50,600 nt of DNA. Origin: Candidatus Thorarchaeota archaeon (GTDB taxonomy: Archaea; Asgardarchaeota; Thorarchaeia; Thorarchaeales; Thorarchaeaceae). Each line of letters begins with the position of its first letter. The first letter of the stretch is position 1. The position numbers and the translations under genes were made by a program. The notes beneath the pieces are model-generated. The model had not been told where the DNA came from. It made no database searches and was given only the letters and a program-made list of their open reading frames with translations. The stretch is from assembly GCA_016840855.1 (NCBI GenBank), contig JAEORO010000008.1, positions 1 through 50,600 on the forward strand, written 5' to 3'. Below are positions 1 to 9,243 of this stretch, piece after piece.

Positions 1-758
1 GAGGGTAATTCTTGAGATGATCCATCCCCCTCAATCCATGGAATAAGTGTTGACTGCCCATATGATTTGACGGTTTCGAAATATCTTCTAATTCGAGTAG
101 GGTCTTCCTTGATGATATCTATACTGACGTTTCGACAAGTTTCAGAGTTTTTAGATGTCATATCGAGAGCTGCATTCTTAATCATCCCCGAGATGAGGCC
201 CGTGTGAGGTTCATCAATAAAACTCTCAGTGGAAAAAGATGACCAGTGATAGCGTCGTGCATCATTACTGTCATAGTCCATACCTTGCTGAACGACAGTC
301 CAGTTCTCTTGAGAATCAACAAAGATCACATGATGGTAAAGATTGTACCCATCTTGAATTCCTGCATTATCTACCTTGGCAACTGATCTGCTAATGTCAA
401 CCAGTCCTGCTCCATCTAGACCATAGTCCTCTAGAGCTCGTAGCTGGGTTGGGACTTTTCTTGAAGCCATCCCCTTCCCGCCAACTCCCATAATTCCATG
501 ACTCTCAAAATCTAATGCTGTTTTCAGTACACCACAAGTGACTGTAGTTGATCCTGAACTATCCCAATCATAGCCAAGAGCATTTGAGAGGGCTTGAAAC
601 CAAACCGGATCTGCAAGCCGCTGCAACAACTCAGGTGTACCAAACTCATCCACTATGAACTCACAGAGTGCACGAGCCATAGGAATCATCCGCTTCACTA
701 GCCAATGAGGTGCCTTCCCTGGATGTAGCTTTAATTCTGCAACACCGCCTCTCTTCAT
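1..758 (-). CDS. DUF763 family protein (partial, 3' end outside window)
   Basis: The minus strand is open from an ATG at 756-758 to the left edge, giving 252 codons of a longer protein. The N-terminus MKRGGVAELKLHPGKAPHWL and the later stretches ADPVWFQALSNALGYDWDSS, GGKGMASRKVP, SRSVAKVDNAGIQDGYNLYH, WTVVQQGM and ARRYHW are what I know as the DUF763 pattern. Members run to roughly 370-400 residues, so about a third is missing. The function of the family is not established. A GGTGGAG motif lies about 9 bases before the ATG, and the frame is open further upstream, so the start rests on that motif and on the family N-terminus. It lies 56 bases downstream of the DUF3795 gene on the same strand and may be co-transcribed. 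Confidence 0.85.
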   Translation of the reverse strand, partial: MKRGGVAELKLHPGKAPHWLVKRMIPMARALCEFIVDEFGTPELLQRLADPVWFQALSNALGYDWDSSGSTTVTCGVLKTALDFESHGIMGVGGKGMASRKVPTQLRALEDYGLDGAGLVDISRSVAKVDNAGIQDGYNLYHHVIFVDSQENWTVVQQGMDYDSNDARRYHWSSFSTESFIDEPHTGLISGMIKNAALDMTSKNSETCRNVSIDIIKEDPTRIRRYFETVKSYGQSTLIPWIEGDGSSQELP

Positions 759-814
759 CGTAGCAGCTCCACCATGGAGTTCTGTACTGGTACAGATAAA
801 GACCACATAGTCTT

Positions 815-1162
815 CTATAGAGACGCTCGAATCTTCTCTAGTCTCTGTCTTGATGTATCTCCCATCTGTGCGAACCAAGCCTCCAGAGTGTCACATCCGT
901 AATCACTACAATGGGCACATGTTTCAACACCACGCTTGCTGGCACATGCTTTGACGCTACAAGCACCACAATACTTGAACTTCGGTTCATCATTAACTGT
1001 GCATCCAATGCAGTCGATGTCCTTTGTTGTCAACGGGTATTCTGGGCTTCCCCATTCAACCGCTTGTTTTTCTCGCAGATTGTTATCATTAGTTTTCCAT
1101 GCAAGATGCGCTGGACATGTGGTACAATCAAGCCCGCAATATGCAATCATGTTCTCGGTCAT
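815..1162 (-). CDS. DUF3795 cysteine-rich protein
   Basis: This is a 115-residue protein with about a dozen cysteines, arranged as YCGLDCTTCPAHLA near the N-terminus, CIGC in the middle, then YCGACSVKACASKRG and CAHCSDYGCDTLE. That is the DUF3795 pattern, a small family of presumed metal-binding proteins of unknown function that is common in archaea and anaerobic bacteria. The first ATG (1160-1162) follows an AGGAG site, with a TATA-like TTATTATA about 25 bases further up; the ATG four codons later is a possible alternative. The DUF763 gene follows on the same strand. Confidence 0.8.
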   Translation of the reverse strand: MTENMIAYCGLDCTTCPAHLAWKTNDNNLREKQAVEWGSPEYPLTTKDIDCIGCTVNDEPKFKYCGACSVKACASKRGVETCAHCSDYGCDTLEAWFAQMGDTSRQRLEKIRASL

Positions 1163-1327
1163 GATGAAAAAAGCTCCTAAGTATAATAAAAGTCCAACAG
1201 ATGACCGAAACTAAAATCAAAATTTACATTCGAAAGTGGTTTTTCCTCAATCTTTTTATCCATTGTACACTAATCGTATTTGTTGGTTTAGTCCAACGAA
1301 TTCTTTCGTATCTATGAGCTGGTACGT

Positions 1328-1867
1328 ATGACTGAGAATACAGAGTGGAACAACGCAATCGAGTACCCAAAATTCCTGAAGAACGCTCGTGAGAATGTTG
1401 AGCTAATGAAAGCAAGGTACAGTGATCTTCAGATAACTGAACAAGACTTAGATAATCTCCGCAGTCTTCAGAATGAGCTTCGAATACTTGTCATTGGTAA
1501 TGATAGATGTGACGATACTGCAGGTAATCTCCCAATTCTGGCTAAGATGACTGATATCTCATCCAAATTGAAGCTCCGTTTTCTCGATAGTGATGCCTAT
1601 ACAAAATATCATCAACTATTCAAGGTCAACGGAAAAAGAAAGACTCCAGTTGTTCTCATTCTCAGCTCCGATGACAAGGAGTTGTGTCGATGGGTAGAAC
1701 GGCCAAATGCTGCGTATAGACTCATTAATGAAGCGACAACCCCCTCTCTAGAAAGTCGAAAGCAAGAGCTGAAGAAGCTCTACAGCGACACAGAGATTCA
1801 GCGGCAGAGTGTAAAGGAATTCATGAATCTGATTCTTCGAGCTGACTATATTTTAGGACGACATTAA
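1328..1867 (+). CDS. Thioredoxin-fold protein (Thioredoxin_9-like, single Cys)
   Basis: The 179-residue product has an N-terminal helical part followed by a thioredoxin-like core, with RILVIGNDRCDDTAGNLP around the position of the active site and a conserved-looking TPVVLILSSDD with a cis-proline-type TP. It resembles the thioredoxin family in which the motif is WCGDA-like with one cysteine rather than CxxC; here it reads RCDDT. A redox or chaperone role is possible, but the substrate is unknown. The stop is 2 bases before the methyltransferase start, so the two genes are probably one operon. Confidence 0.75.
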   Translation: MTENTEWNNAIEYPKFLKNARENVELMKARYSDLQITEQDLDNLRSLQNELRILVIGNDRCDDTAGNLPILAKMTDISSKLKLRFLDSDAYTKYHQLFKVNGKRKTPVVLILSSDDKELCRWVERPNAAYRLINEATTPSLESRKQELKKLYSDTEIQRQSVKEFMNLILRADYILGRH

Positions 1868-1869
1868 AC

Positions 1870-2526
1870 ATGGCACACCACCATGGGAAATCTGATTGGG
1901 CTGATCCTGAGCATGTCCAGCGAATGGCGAAATCCTACCAAACTAGATATGATGATAAATTCTGGAACGCATTCACTTCTGTTTCAAATAGTGAAACTAA
2001 ACTTGTTATTGCAGATTTTGGATGTGGCCCTGGGCTCCTCCTAACTGATTTGGCTAACAAATTCAATGCTCGTACTGCAATAGCTCTTGATGAGAGCGGT
2101 CCAATGCTTGCACTAGCTGAGAAGAATCTCCGAAACAAAACAAAGATTGAATCCATTCAGATTCAACAGGTGAATTTCGATACCGATGAGATAAGAGTCG
2201 CAGCTGATAGCATTGATCTTGCCTTTTCTGGATTCATGCTACACGAGGTTGCAAGTCCTCATGATTTTGTTACTAGTGTCTACAAACTAGTGAAATCAAA
2301 TGGAGTCTATGTAGTCTATGACTTTGTATCAGGGAATGAGGAACAGTTTGTAAAGGCAATGGTTGATTTTGATATGAGTGAGGACGAAGCGAGAAAACGA
2401 TATCCACATATGTGTAAGCATTCAGCTGAAAATATCGTAGAGATATTAGAAGCCTCTGGGTTCTCAAACTGCCGTGTATTGAGAGTTGACGATATCCGTG
2501 CAGTTGCAGTAGGACTAAAGAGGTAA
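1870..2526 (+). CDS. Class I SAM-dependent methyltransferase
   Basis: This is a 218-residue Rossmann-fold methyltransferase. Motif I is VIADFGCGPG at about residues 46-55, followed by the acidic strand end IALDESGPML, and a hydrophobic motif IV region reads IDLAFSGFMLHEV. The size and layout fit the Methyltransf_11/25 type of small-molecule or protein methyltransferases. The substrate cannot be read from sequence. The N-terminus has a short His run (MAHHHGK). The start lies 2 bases after the thioredoxin-fold gene, suggesting translational coupling. Confidence 0.85.
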   Translation: MAHHHGKSDWADPEHVQRMAKSYQTRYDDKFWNAFTSVSNSETKLVIADFGCGPGLLLTDLANKFNARTAIALDESGPMLALAEKNLRNKTKIESIQIQQVNFDTDEIRVAADSIDLAFSGFMLHEVASPHDFVTSVYKLVKSNGVYVVYDFVSGNEEQFVKAMVDFDMSEDEARKRYPHMCKHSAENIVEILEASGFSNCRVLRVDDIRAVAVGLKR

Positions 2527-2565
2527 ACGGATATACAATCGTCTGAACTTTGAGAGTCGAATAAA

Positions 2566-2769
2566 ATGGCATCTCCTCATCGAAAGTCATCTCCATGGGC
2601 GTACACTAGCTCGGACCTATCATGTCCGAAATGCGGGAGCAATCGCATCGTACGAATACTTGACTCCTGGATACGGTCCAGAGGTGTTGAGATGTTCAAA
2701 TGTACCTCTTGTGGAACCAAATTCTACGAGCGGGGATATGATGACTATGGGCCAACTTTCATCAGATAG
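2566..2769 (+). CDS. Small zinc-ribbon protein
   Basis: This is a 67-residue protein built around one zinc ribbon, with CPKCGS at about residues 20-25 and CTSCG at about 45-49, separated by a short basic hairpin. Such stand-alone ribbons in archaea often bind nucleic acid or partner proteins, but no function can be assigned. It sits between the methyltransferase and priL with short gaps (about 40 and 20 bases) on the same strand. Confidence 0.65.
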   Translation: MASPHRKSSPWAYTSSDLSCPKCGSNRIVRILDSWIRSRGVEMFKCTSCGTKFYERGYDDYGPTFIR

Positions 2770-2789
2770 CAAGTGACGGAGAGAAGAAC

Positions 2790-3926
2790 ATGTCTGGACG
2801 AACTCTGCAATTGAAATACCCCTTCTCAGCTCACGCCAGACAAGCTTCTCAAAAGTTAGCTCGTGACCTTGGTGTCTTGGTTGACCTTCTTGAGAGACCT
2901 GAAAACCACTACATAGTTGAAGAAGCCGAGAAACGAGTCTATGCAGCACTCACGCAAAATCCAATAAGATATCCAACCATGGAAAACGAAAAGGATGTTT
3001 TAATCTATCCGACATCTCGACTCATTGTTGAAGAGCTTGGATTTCCTCAACTTCGTGCATTACAAGCTGAAGCTGAGTCAAAGGAGGCAAATAGACAGCT
3101 TGGCAATGAAAAAAATGATTTTGTCGTTGAATTATGCGAGTCTTCATTCAATTGGAAAATAGATTCGATGGGCAAGATAAGCGAGCGGTCTGAACTTCCT
3201 CTCCTTCTGCGTACATTCGAGCTTAAGATGCGCTTTGAGAACTATCTTGAAGTCGCTCCATCTTTTCACAGTGATGAGTGGAACCTCATCAACCGCTACT
3301 TGGATAAAGGCTGGGTATATATCAGACGATCCGAACTGGACAGGCTCATATCCGGTAAATTCAGACAGCTAATCATGGAAGGTCGGTTTGATATTCCAAA
3401 AATGTCTCAAAGGTTGATTGAGGCGGTTCAGCGTATTGAGGATAAGACCAAAGGGCGAATTCGGAAGGCTGAGCCGATGAAGATGACAGAAACCCTTGCA
3501 TCAGCATTTCCACCCTGTATACAGAAGTTGCATGATGATTCCGTCAGAGGTGATGTCAACCTATCACACGATGCACGATTTGCTCTAGCTGCATTTCTTC
3601 TAAAGATTGGGATGGACGAAAATGAGGTGCAAAAAATATTCAGCGGCTCACCTGACAGGAATATTAGTCTCATCGAATATCAGGTTCGGCACATCGCATC
3701 AAAGAGGTCTATGGGCGTAGATGATGAGGGATATACTCCCCCTGGCTGCAGGAAGCTTCAGGTGAATAACCTCTGCCCAGTCTATCTCGGGTCGGTATTC
3801 GATCCACTATGTGAATACGTTTTGAACCCTCTTGCGTTCTACCAGACTCGTGCTTGGGAGATCTCAAAGGGTATCCAGGACCACTCTTGGTATTCACGAA
3901 AACGTGACAAGAAGCAGAACTTTTAG
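2790..3926 (+). CDS. priL: DNA primase large subunit PriL
   Basis: This 378-residue protein is the regulatory subunit of the archaeal/eukaryotic-type primase, which partners with catalytic PriS to make replication primers. The N-terminal two thirds is helical (AEKRVYAAL, RYPTMENEKDVLIYPTSRLI). The C-terminal domain supplies four cysteines for the expected 4Fe-4S cluster: FPPC near residue 250, then PPGC, NNLCP and DPLC around residues 320-345, followed by NPLAFYQTRAWE. Length is normal for the family. A GGAGAG site precedes the ATG. No priS lies beside it. The last 4 bases overlap the convergent OGG gene. Confidence 0.9.
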   Translation: MSGRTLQLKYPFSAHARQASQKLARDLGVLVDLLERPENHYIVEEAEKRVYAALTQNPIRYPTMENEKDVLIYPTSRLIVEELGFPQLRALQAEAESKEANRQLGNEKNDFVVELCESSFNWKIDSMGKISERSELPLLLRTFELKMRFENYLEVAPSFHSDEWNLINRYLDKGWVYIRRSELDRLISGKFRQLIMEGRFDIPKMSQRLIEAVQRIEDKTKGRIRKAEPMKMTETLASAFPPCIQKLHDDSVRGDVNLSHDARFALAAFLLKIGMDENEVQKIFSGSPDRNISLIEYQVRHIASKRSMGVDDEGYTPPGCRKLQVNNLCPVYLGSVFDPLCEYVLNPLAFYQTRAWEISKGIQDHSWYSRKRDKKQNF

Positions 3927-4756
3927 ACAGCGCATCTCGTATAGTGGTAGAGGTATTGCTGCGCATAACCTGCATATCTACCAAAATATCTTCTAGCAGC
4001 TTCAGACTTCTTCGAATAAGAATTACCAGAGTCTGTAAACACTCCATAGTGTTCCTGAATCACACGCTCAATCCACACATCAATTGGGAATGCTTCTAGG
4101 AATCCAAGCGAGAACAGACTGACACAGTCTGCGACCTTGTCACCCACACCATACAATCTCTTCAGAATCTTGCGAGCTTCGGGAAATTCCTTTTTTTGGA
4201 GTTCTTCAGGTATCACTTCGCCAGCCAAAATAGCTTTTGTTGATTTAGCGATGAACTCCGCCCTCCATGCAAGCCCTAATGACCTCAATTCACTCACTGT
4301 CGCTTTTGACAATTGCTCGGGGGATGGCATTCCATGGTAGACCTTCTCTCTAAACTTGTATTTCGGACCCCATCTAATCCTGATAGCATTCGTCATACTC
4401 CTAATAGCGGGTACATTTTTCCACACAGAGCAAAGAAATGAAACAAGACAAGGAAAGAATGGATCATTGATTACTCGTAAGTTTGGTGCAAAATCAATGC
4501 TCTTTCTCATGATTCCATCTCGAGTTATCTCCTGTTGGATCTGATTTAGGGGGTCATTTAACCTGAACAACTTTGAGAGATCTACGTTGCTGTCTGATGT
4601 CTCATAACGAAGTAAATCCCCTCTCTGTTCCACATAGACAACTTGGTCAATATCTGCATTGATGTATCCTTGCCCATCTTTTACCCAGCAGAATGTCTGT
4701 CCGCACTCGAGCGTGTCGATAAGACTGAAGTTCTTGACTTGTTTGCTTCTCATCAT
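3923..4756 (-). CDS. ogg: 8-oxoguanine DNA glycosylase/AP lyase, OGG1-like
   Basis: This 277-residue base-excision repair enzyme should remove 8-oxoguanine and nick the abasic site. The N-terminal OGG_N-like domain includes LECGQTFCW at about residues 17-25. The helix-hairpin-helix plus GPD region reads LYGVGDKVADCVSLFSLG around residues 203-220, where the lysine of GDK aligns with the Schiff-base lysine of human OGG1 and the aspartate of FPIDVWIER is the catalytic acid. Two ATGs are adjacent at the start. It is convergent with priL and overlaps it by 4 bases. A further DNA metabolism gene beside primase fits a housekeeping context. Confidence 0.88.
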   Translation of the reverse strand: MMRSKQVKNFSLIDTLECGQTFCWVKDGQGYINADIDQVVYVEQRGDLLRYETSDSNVDLSKLFRLNDPLNQIQQEITRDGIMRKSIDFAPNLRVINDPFFPCLVSFLCSVWKNVPAIRSMTNAIRIRWGPKYKFREKVYHGMPSPEQLSKATVSELRSLGLAWRAEFIAKSTKAILAGEVIPEELQKKEFPEARKILKRLYGVGDKVADCVSLFSLGFLEAFPIDVWIERVIQEHYGVFTDSGNSYSKKSEAARRYFGRYAGYAQQYLYHYTRCAV

Positions 4757-4921
4757 ATCAAGGCGTGTGATATCAGAAATGAGTATTGTGATTTGACGGT
4801 TTGTACCTAATGGGTAATGCTAAAATGAAAAATCTTGGATGTGTTTCTAGCGGCAGTGATGAACCTCCAATGTGAGATTGTGAACAAATGATCGACCTAA
4901 GGGGTATCTGAGCCGCACCTT
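4757..4921. other. Intergenic region ogg-mobB
   Basis: This 165-base gap between two minus-strand genes shows no open frame of note, no tRNA and no clear stem-loop. It probably holds the ogg promoter, but I could not identify a convincing TATA box. Confidence 0.4.
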
Positions 4922-5416
4922 CTACTCTATATCGCTAAAATTCAAAGCGCTTGTTTTAACGATATCAACCAATTCATCAATACAATCGATACTGATAATT
5001 TGAACACCATCAACGGCATCAAATTCTCTCTTCGTCCAACTCACAATGGCTCTAGTATTCATAGGGATATCATCCCGTACTATATCACGGTCTCCAATGC
5101 ACCAAAACCTTGGGACGTTGATAGATTTCATCCCTTCTATAATGAGAAAGTCATGTATGGATAACTTCTCTAACTCTTCTGGACCAATCCAGTCCTTCAA
5201 ATTTGAATCTCTCGCATCAAGTCCAAGAAATATTGTCACTGAGGCTCCTGCTTTCCTATGTTTCCATGTGTCTGTTCCTTTGTCTGGACGAGCTGTATGT
5301 ATAGAACTCTTTAGAGTAGCAACTGAATAGCCACTCTTCACGAGTGATTTGATGATCGCTTCAATCAGAGTAGTTTTGCCTGTGCCTGAATATCCCGAAA
5401 CAGCAAATACTAGCAT
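4922..5416 (-). CDS. mobB: MobB-like P-loop GTPase (molybdopterin-guanine dinucleotide pathway)
   Basis: This is a 164-residue P-loop NTPase with an N-terminal Walker A, AVSGYSGTGKTTLIEAII, then LKSSIHTARPDKGTDTWKHR, which is the MobB pattern (hydrophobic strand, H and a D-x-W/S-x-R region), and LIIEGMKS as the Walker B-like strand. MobB binds GTP and helps attach GMP to molybdopterin. No other molybdenum cofactor gene is present in this window, so the pathway is inferred from family only. It stands alone: the OGG gene follows 165 bases downstream on the same strand, and an ABC operon diverges upstream. Confidence 0.8.
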   Translation of the reverse strand: MLVFAVSGYSGTGKTTLIEAIIKSLVKSGYSVATLKSSIHTARPDKGTDTWKHRKAGASVTIFLGLDARDSNLKDWIGPEELEKLSIHDFLIIEGMKSINVPRFWCIGDRDIVRDDIPMNTRAIVSWTKREFDAVDGVQIISIDCIDELVDIVKTSALNFSDIE

Positions 5417-5508
5417 CTCTTCTCTCTCAAACTATTTCACATAAGGTAGTTTCGCTTTGTTTCTTATATTCTGGAGCAGGTTCTAAGAAGCTGCTCGAAG
5501 GATGAGCC

Positions 5509-5514
5509 TTAAAA
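5509..5514 (+). promoter_or_regulatory. TATA-like box for the ABC operon
   Basis: TTAAAA ends 26 bases before the GTG at 5540. That is the spacing expected from an archaeal TATA box to the transcription start, so the first ATPase gene is probably leaderless. Confidence 0.45.
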
Positions 5515-5539
5515 CGGGGTCGTACTTCGTTCGAACTTG

Positions 5540-6325
5540 GTGAAATCATTCTTGGCTGGCGAGAAGCATGTGGCAGTTGAATGCATCGATGTCCGGCGCG
5601 AATTCCAAGATGGCTCACGAGTTATCAAAGTACTTCAAGGGACCAATCTGAAGGTCGATAGAGGTGAATTCGTAGCTATTGTTGGTGCGTCAGGATCTGG
5701 GAAGACTACCCTTCTCAATCTCATAGGTGGTCTAGATCAACCAACATCAGGCAAAATTCTTGTTGATGGGTCTGACATTACCAATCTCAACGACGAGCGA
5801 ATGTCTGAAGTGCGGCGTCACAAGATTGGTGTTCTGTTCCAAGACCAACACCTTCTCCCCATCTTCACAGCTCTTGAGAATGTGGAGGTACCAATGCTTC
5901 TCGATGAAATTCCCCAAGAAGAGCGGATAAAACGAGCCATAAACCTTCTAGAGATGGTTTCAGTCGATCACAGGTCACAACACATGCCTCATGAGCTCTC
6001 TGGTGGAATGCGATCTCGCGTTGCTTTAGCAAGAGCTCTCGCGAATGATCCTGCAATCCTCCTATGCGATGAGCCCACTGGAGATTTAGACCATAAAACG
6101 GGTGGTGAGGTCATCCAGCTGATGAGGGACCTTGCTAAGAAAAAGAACCTCGCAGTTATTGCAGCTACTCATGACCCAGAAACTGCTCGGATGGCTGACA
6201 GAATTCTCCTCCTTAGAGATGGTGTCCTAGTAGACGAATTAGTGAGTGACTTCTTCAAACATAGTAAAGTCGATGTGATGACAAGAAAGTCCAGAGAGCA
6301 GACTGATGACAAGACAGCTAGCTAG
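5540..6325 (+). CDS. ABC transporter ATPase 1 (LolD/MacB type)
   Basis: This 261-residue ABC ATPase should power the adjacent FtsX-type permeases. Walker A is GASGSGKTT at about residue 50, the Q-loop region is LFQDQHLLPIF, the signature is LSGGMRSRVALARAL and Walker B is LLCDEPTGDLD, followed by an ATHDPE switch histidine. The close fit to LolD/MacB/FtsE ATPases predicts a mechanotransmission or extrusion system rather than a classical importer. The frame opens at a TTG (5537) directly followed by a GTG (5540); a GTG at 5570 is also possible. The permease gene begins 11 bases after its stop. It differs from the second ATPase of the operon in both termini. Confidence 0.88.
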   Translation: MKSFLAGEKHVAVECIDVRREFQDGSRVIKVLQGTNLKVDRGEFVAIVGASGSGKTTLLNLIGGLDQPTSGKILVDGSDITNLNDERMSEVRRHKIGVLFQDQHLLPIFTALENVEVPMLLDEIPQEERIKRAINLLEMVSVDHRSQHMPHELSGGMRSRVALARALANDPAILLCDEPTGDLDHKTGGEVIQLMRDLAKKKNLAVIAATHDPETARMADRILLLRDGVLVDELVSDFFKHSKVDVMTRKSREQTDDKTAS

Positions 6326-6336
6326 GAGAGATTTGC

Positions 6337-9237
6337 GTGGGTACACCAAAGAACTCGAAGAACCTCATGACTAAAGGCAATAGGGGTTATGGTATCTCAT
6401 ATGCCCTTAGCGCGCTTAGGGCTCATCCGTTTAGAGCCATAAGTCTGGCTCTTACCCTTAGCCTAGGCATTAGTCTTTTTGCATCCACCATGGTCTGGGG
6501 TGATACTGGCATCTATGTGAGCATCTACGAGTATCTTGATGAGAATGTATACCAAATTAATGTCAACTATGAACCAGGTTTTCAACAAGCCCTTAAAATG
6601 GCTGAGAGTTATATGGGACAAAGCCAATTCGTAGAACAAACACTTCGCGTCAACTCCACCGTAGGTCTGGTCTGGGGCGGGAATCTCTCCGATAGCATAT
6701 TATATGACATAGACGATACAGTCTATAGCCAAGGAATAAAAGACTGTAGAGTAGTGTTCGTAGATAACGAGTTTTTAAACAGGACTGCAGCCGAATTTGT
6801 GGTTGAGGGGTCATTCCAGCTCAATGAAGGTGAGATTCTTGTATCTCTGATGTTTATTGAATACATACGACAAGTCTTTGACATAGTTCTTCAGCTCAAT
6901 GACACTGTAGATATTGACCTACTAACCGCAGCTATACCAAGTGATGGACCATTACCTTTGAGTGCACTAGGTCGATTGAGTATGACTGACCTCAAGATTG
7001 TTGGCATCTATAACCTACGGACTTATGGCTCGATTCTTGAGCGTGCTCTCCCCTCATATGAAAATGGCCGAGCAAATTGGAACAACACAAACATGCGATA
7101 TGATGTCATGGGGCTTCGAGATAGCTGTTTTATACGCATCGACTCGATACCTGCAGGATCACTTTCTGAGAATGGATTTTTCAGCGAAACTTTGTTAGTT
7201 CGCGCCTCAGCTGATGCATTGGCAGCTAGCGGTCCACAGAGTGTTTCGACTAATCTCTTCGAGCTAGTTTATAGGACCGAAGAGTTGTATCCCATAACTT
7301 GGGAAGGATATGACAAGATTGTAGGTCTTCAGAATGTTGTCAATACTTATGTTGCTACTCTAGACCTCTCTATGCTAGCTCTTCCAGTCATTCTGTTGGC
7401 TTTGTTCTTCTCAGTATTTGCTGCTGATACCTTCATGGCGCCTCGTAATGTTGAAGTCGGTATCATCCGCTCCAAAGGTGCAAGTTACTCTCAGGTATCC
7501 AGCGTGTTTCTCTGGGAATCGGCCGTGATTGCTATTCTGTCAGTTGCACTGGGAATTCTATTCAGTGTGCTTTTCGCACCATTGATTCCTTCAACAATCG
7601 GTTTCATGACCTTCGATTGGGATATTTATCTGTTCTATCTGTCCAACACTGTCATAAGTCTAAACACAGTGCTTCGCGCGATTGGCCTCACAGTCCTGCC
7701 AAGTATATTATTCATCCTATATCTAGCTAGAAAATCTGCTTCAGCTGAAATCAGCCTTACTCTGGCTGAAGCAACAGAAGAATCAACCGAACAGTCAGAA
7801 GCGCATGGATTCACAATTGGAGCTTCCATATTTCTTCTATTACTGGTTGTTGTTATGACACTTATTATCCCACGCCATCCTGTGGTATTCCTACTAGAGC
7901 TTATGTTGGGCACAGCTGCCTGGTTCTTCATAGCATTCAACGGTTCTCGAATCTCTCGAGTTGGACTAGCAAAGATATCGAAGCGGCTGTCATTCATACT
8001 TGGTCAGAAGAATCTGATATCTGCTGGATATTTGAAGAAGCGAAAAGGTCGAATCATTCCTCTAATGGTTGTGCTCGTGCTAACGATGTCCTCAACCATC
8101 ACATTTGCTGTTCAATCAGAAAGTCTCAGAGTCGATTTAAATCGTGAAGTTAGCTATGCCTTGGGTTCTGATCTTCGCATCGATTGCACAATTCGTGAAT
8201 TGAATTTCAGCAATACCCTCGAGGGTTTAGATGGTGTAAATAATGCAATGCCTGTTCTAAGAACATGGGCTCAACTAGGGCCTGATGTGCTTAGTATCGA
8301 AGCTCTAAATCCAAATGAATACCTGACGATTGGGAAATTCGATCAGTCAAGTTTCTTTGGTGAATCACCTGAGAATATTCTTTCTGCTTTAGCAGCTGTA
8401 CCGAACGGGATAGTCTTGAGTGCAGCTCAAGCTTCAAGATGGAACAAAACTATTGGTTCCACTCTTAATCTTGAGATGAGTGGTGCAGGGACAATCCAGA
8501 TTGTACAATTTAATGTCACAGGATTTGTCTTTAGTGCACCTGGGTTTGGTTATGCCTCAGGCGAATATGTCCCAGCTTCTCCTCTTGGGGCTGGTTTTGG
8601 ATTCAGTTCTGAGTATGATGGATTTGCATTGACAAACCTTGAGTTCATTGAAGATGCGATTGACAGACACGAAGCTACGCTCTTCATGGCCGACCTTAAC
8701 AACAATGCTAATCGCACATACCTCCTCAACGAACTCCGAGCGCTATCAGGAGTCACTCCAAACACTCCCGAGGAATTTGATTTGAAAGCGCATTCCCTTC
8801 AGACTGCTCTGTTTCTGAACACCATTGAAGGTCTATTCTCTATTGGTTTTGTAATGTCGTTGACTCTCAGCCTATTTGCTCTGTCAATCTCTTTAGGGTC
8901 TGTTGTGAGAGAACGTCGTAAGGAATATGCCATTATGCGTGCCATTGGTGGATCCCAGAGGCAAATTGTAGGTATGGTTTTTTCAGAATTCGCTGGTGTT
9001 GTGATTGCATCCTTAGCACTGAGTCTCATCCTTGGTGCTGTGTTCGCTTATGTCATGGGATTATTGCTGAATGCTATGAGTCCCTTCTCCAGAACATTAG
9101 CTGCTACAATTGCATTTCCATACAATTTCATTGCTTTTGTTCTATTTATTGAAATCTTGGCTATGATTATAGGGGCTTATCTGCCTGCAAGAGAAGCATC
9201 CAGAACCAACCCCGCGGTTGTGCTTAGGAATATGTGA
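6337..9237 (+). CDS. ABC transporter permease 1 (FtsX/MacB-like, 966 aa)
   Basis: This is a large polytopic permease with about ten predicted membrane segments: one near residues 30-50, three at about 345-470, pairs around 495-540, one near 575-595, and three at about 830-955. Two big soluble regions (about residues 55-340 and 600-830) should face outside. Each half ends in an FtsX-type module with a cytoplasmic coupling element (VEVGIIRSKGAS in the first half, EYAIMRAIGGSQRQI in the second), so it looks like an internally duplicated FtsX unit. The start is GTG. The next permease gene begins 6 bases later and is a clear paralogue. The exported or extracted substrate is unknown. Confidence 0.85.
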   Translation: MGTPKNSKNLMTKGNRGYGISYALSALRAHPFRAISLALTLSLGISLFASTMVWGDTGIYVSIYEYLDENVYQINVNYEPGFQQALKMAESYMGQSQFVEQTLRVNSTVGLVWGGNLSDSILYDIDDTVYSQGIKDCRVVFVDNEFLNRTAAEFVVEGSFQLNEGEILVSLMFIEYIRQVFDIVLQLNDTVDIDLLTAAIPSDGPLPLSALGRLSMTDLKIVGIYNLRTYGSILERALPSYENGRANWNNTNMRYDVMGLRDSCFIRIDSIPAGSLSENGFFSETLLVRASADALAASGPQSVSTNLFELVYRTEELYPITWEGYDKIVGLQNVVNTYVATLDLSMLALPVILLALFFSVFAADTFMAPRNVEVGIIRSKGASYSQVSSVFLWESAVIAILSVALGILFSVLFAPLIPSTIGFMTFDWDIYLFYLSNTVISLNTVLRAIGLTVLPSILFILYLARKSASAEISLTLAEATEESTEQSEAHGFTIGASIFLLLLVVVMTLIIPRHPVVFLLELMLGTAAWFFIAFNGSRISRVGLAKISKRLSFILGQKNLISAGYLKKRKGRIIPLMVVLVLTMSSTITFAVQSESLRVDLNREVSYALGSDLRIDCTIRELNFSNTLEGLDGVNNAMPVLRTWAQLGPDVLSIEALNPNEYLTIGKFDQSSFFGESPENILSALAAVPNGIVLSAAQASRWNKTIGSTLNLEMSGAGTIQIVQFNVTGFVFSAPGFGYASGEYVPASPLGAGFGFSSEYDGFALTNLEFIEDAIDRHEATLFMADLNNNANRTYLLNELRALSGVTPNTPEEFDLKAHSLQTALFLNTIEGLFSIGFVMSLTLSLFALSISLGSVVRERRKEYAIMRAIGGSQRQIVGMVFSEFAGVVIASLALSLILGAVFAYVMGLLLNAMSPFSRTLAATIAFPYNFIAFVLFIEILAMIIGAYLPAREASRTNPAVVLRNM

Positions 9238-9243
9238 GGTGAT

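Noticed and set aside
1461-1530. Loss of the second active-site cysteine in the thioredoxin-fold protein
   Set aside because: Members of this branch commonly have a single cysteine (WCGDA-like), so the missing second Cys is normal and not a finding.
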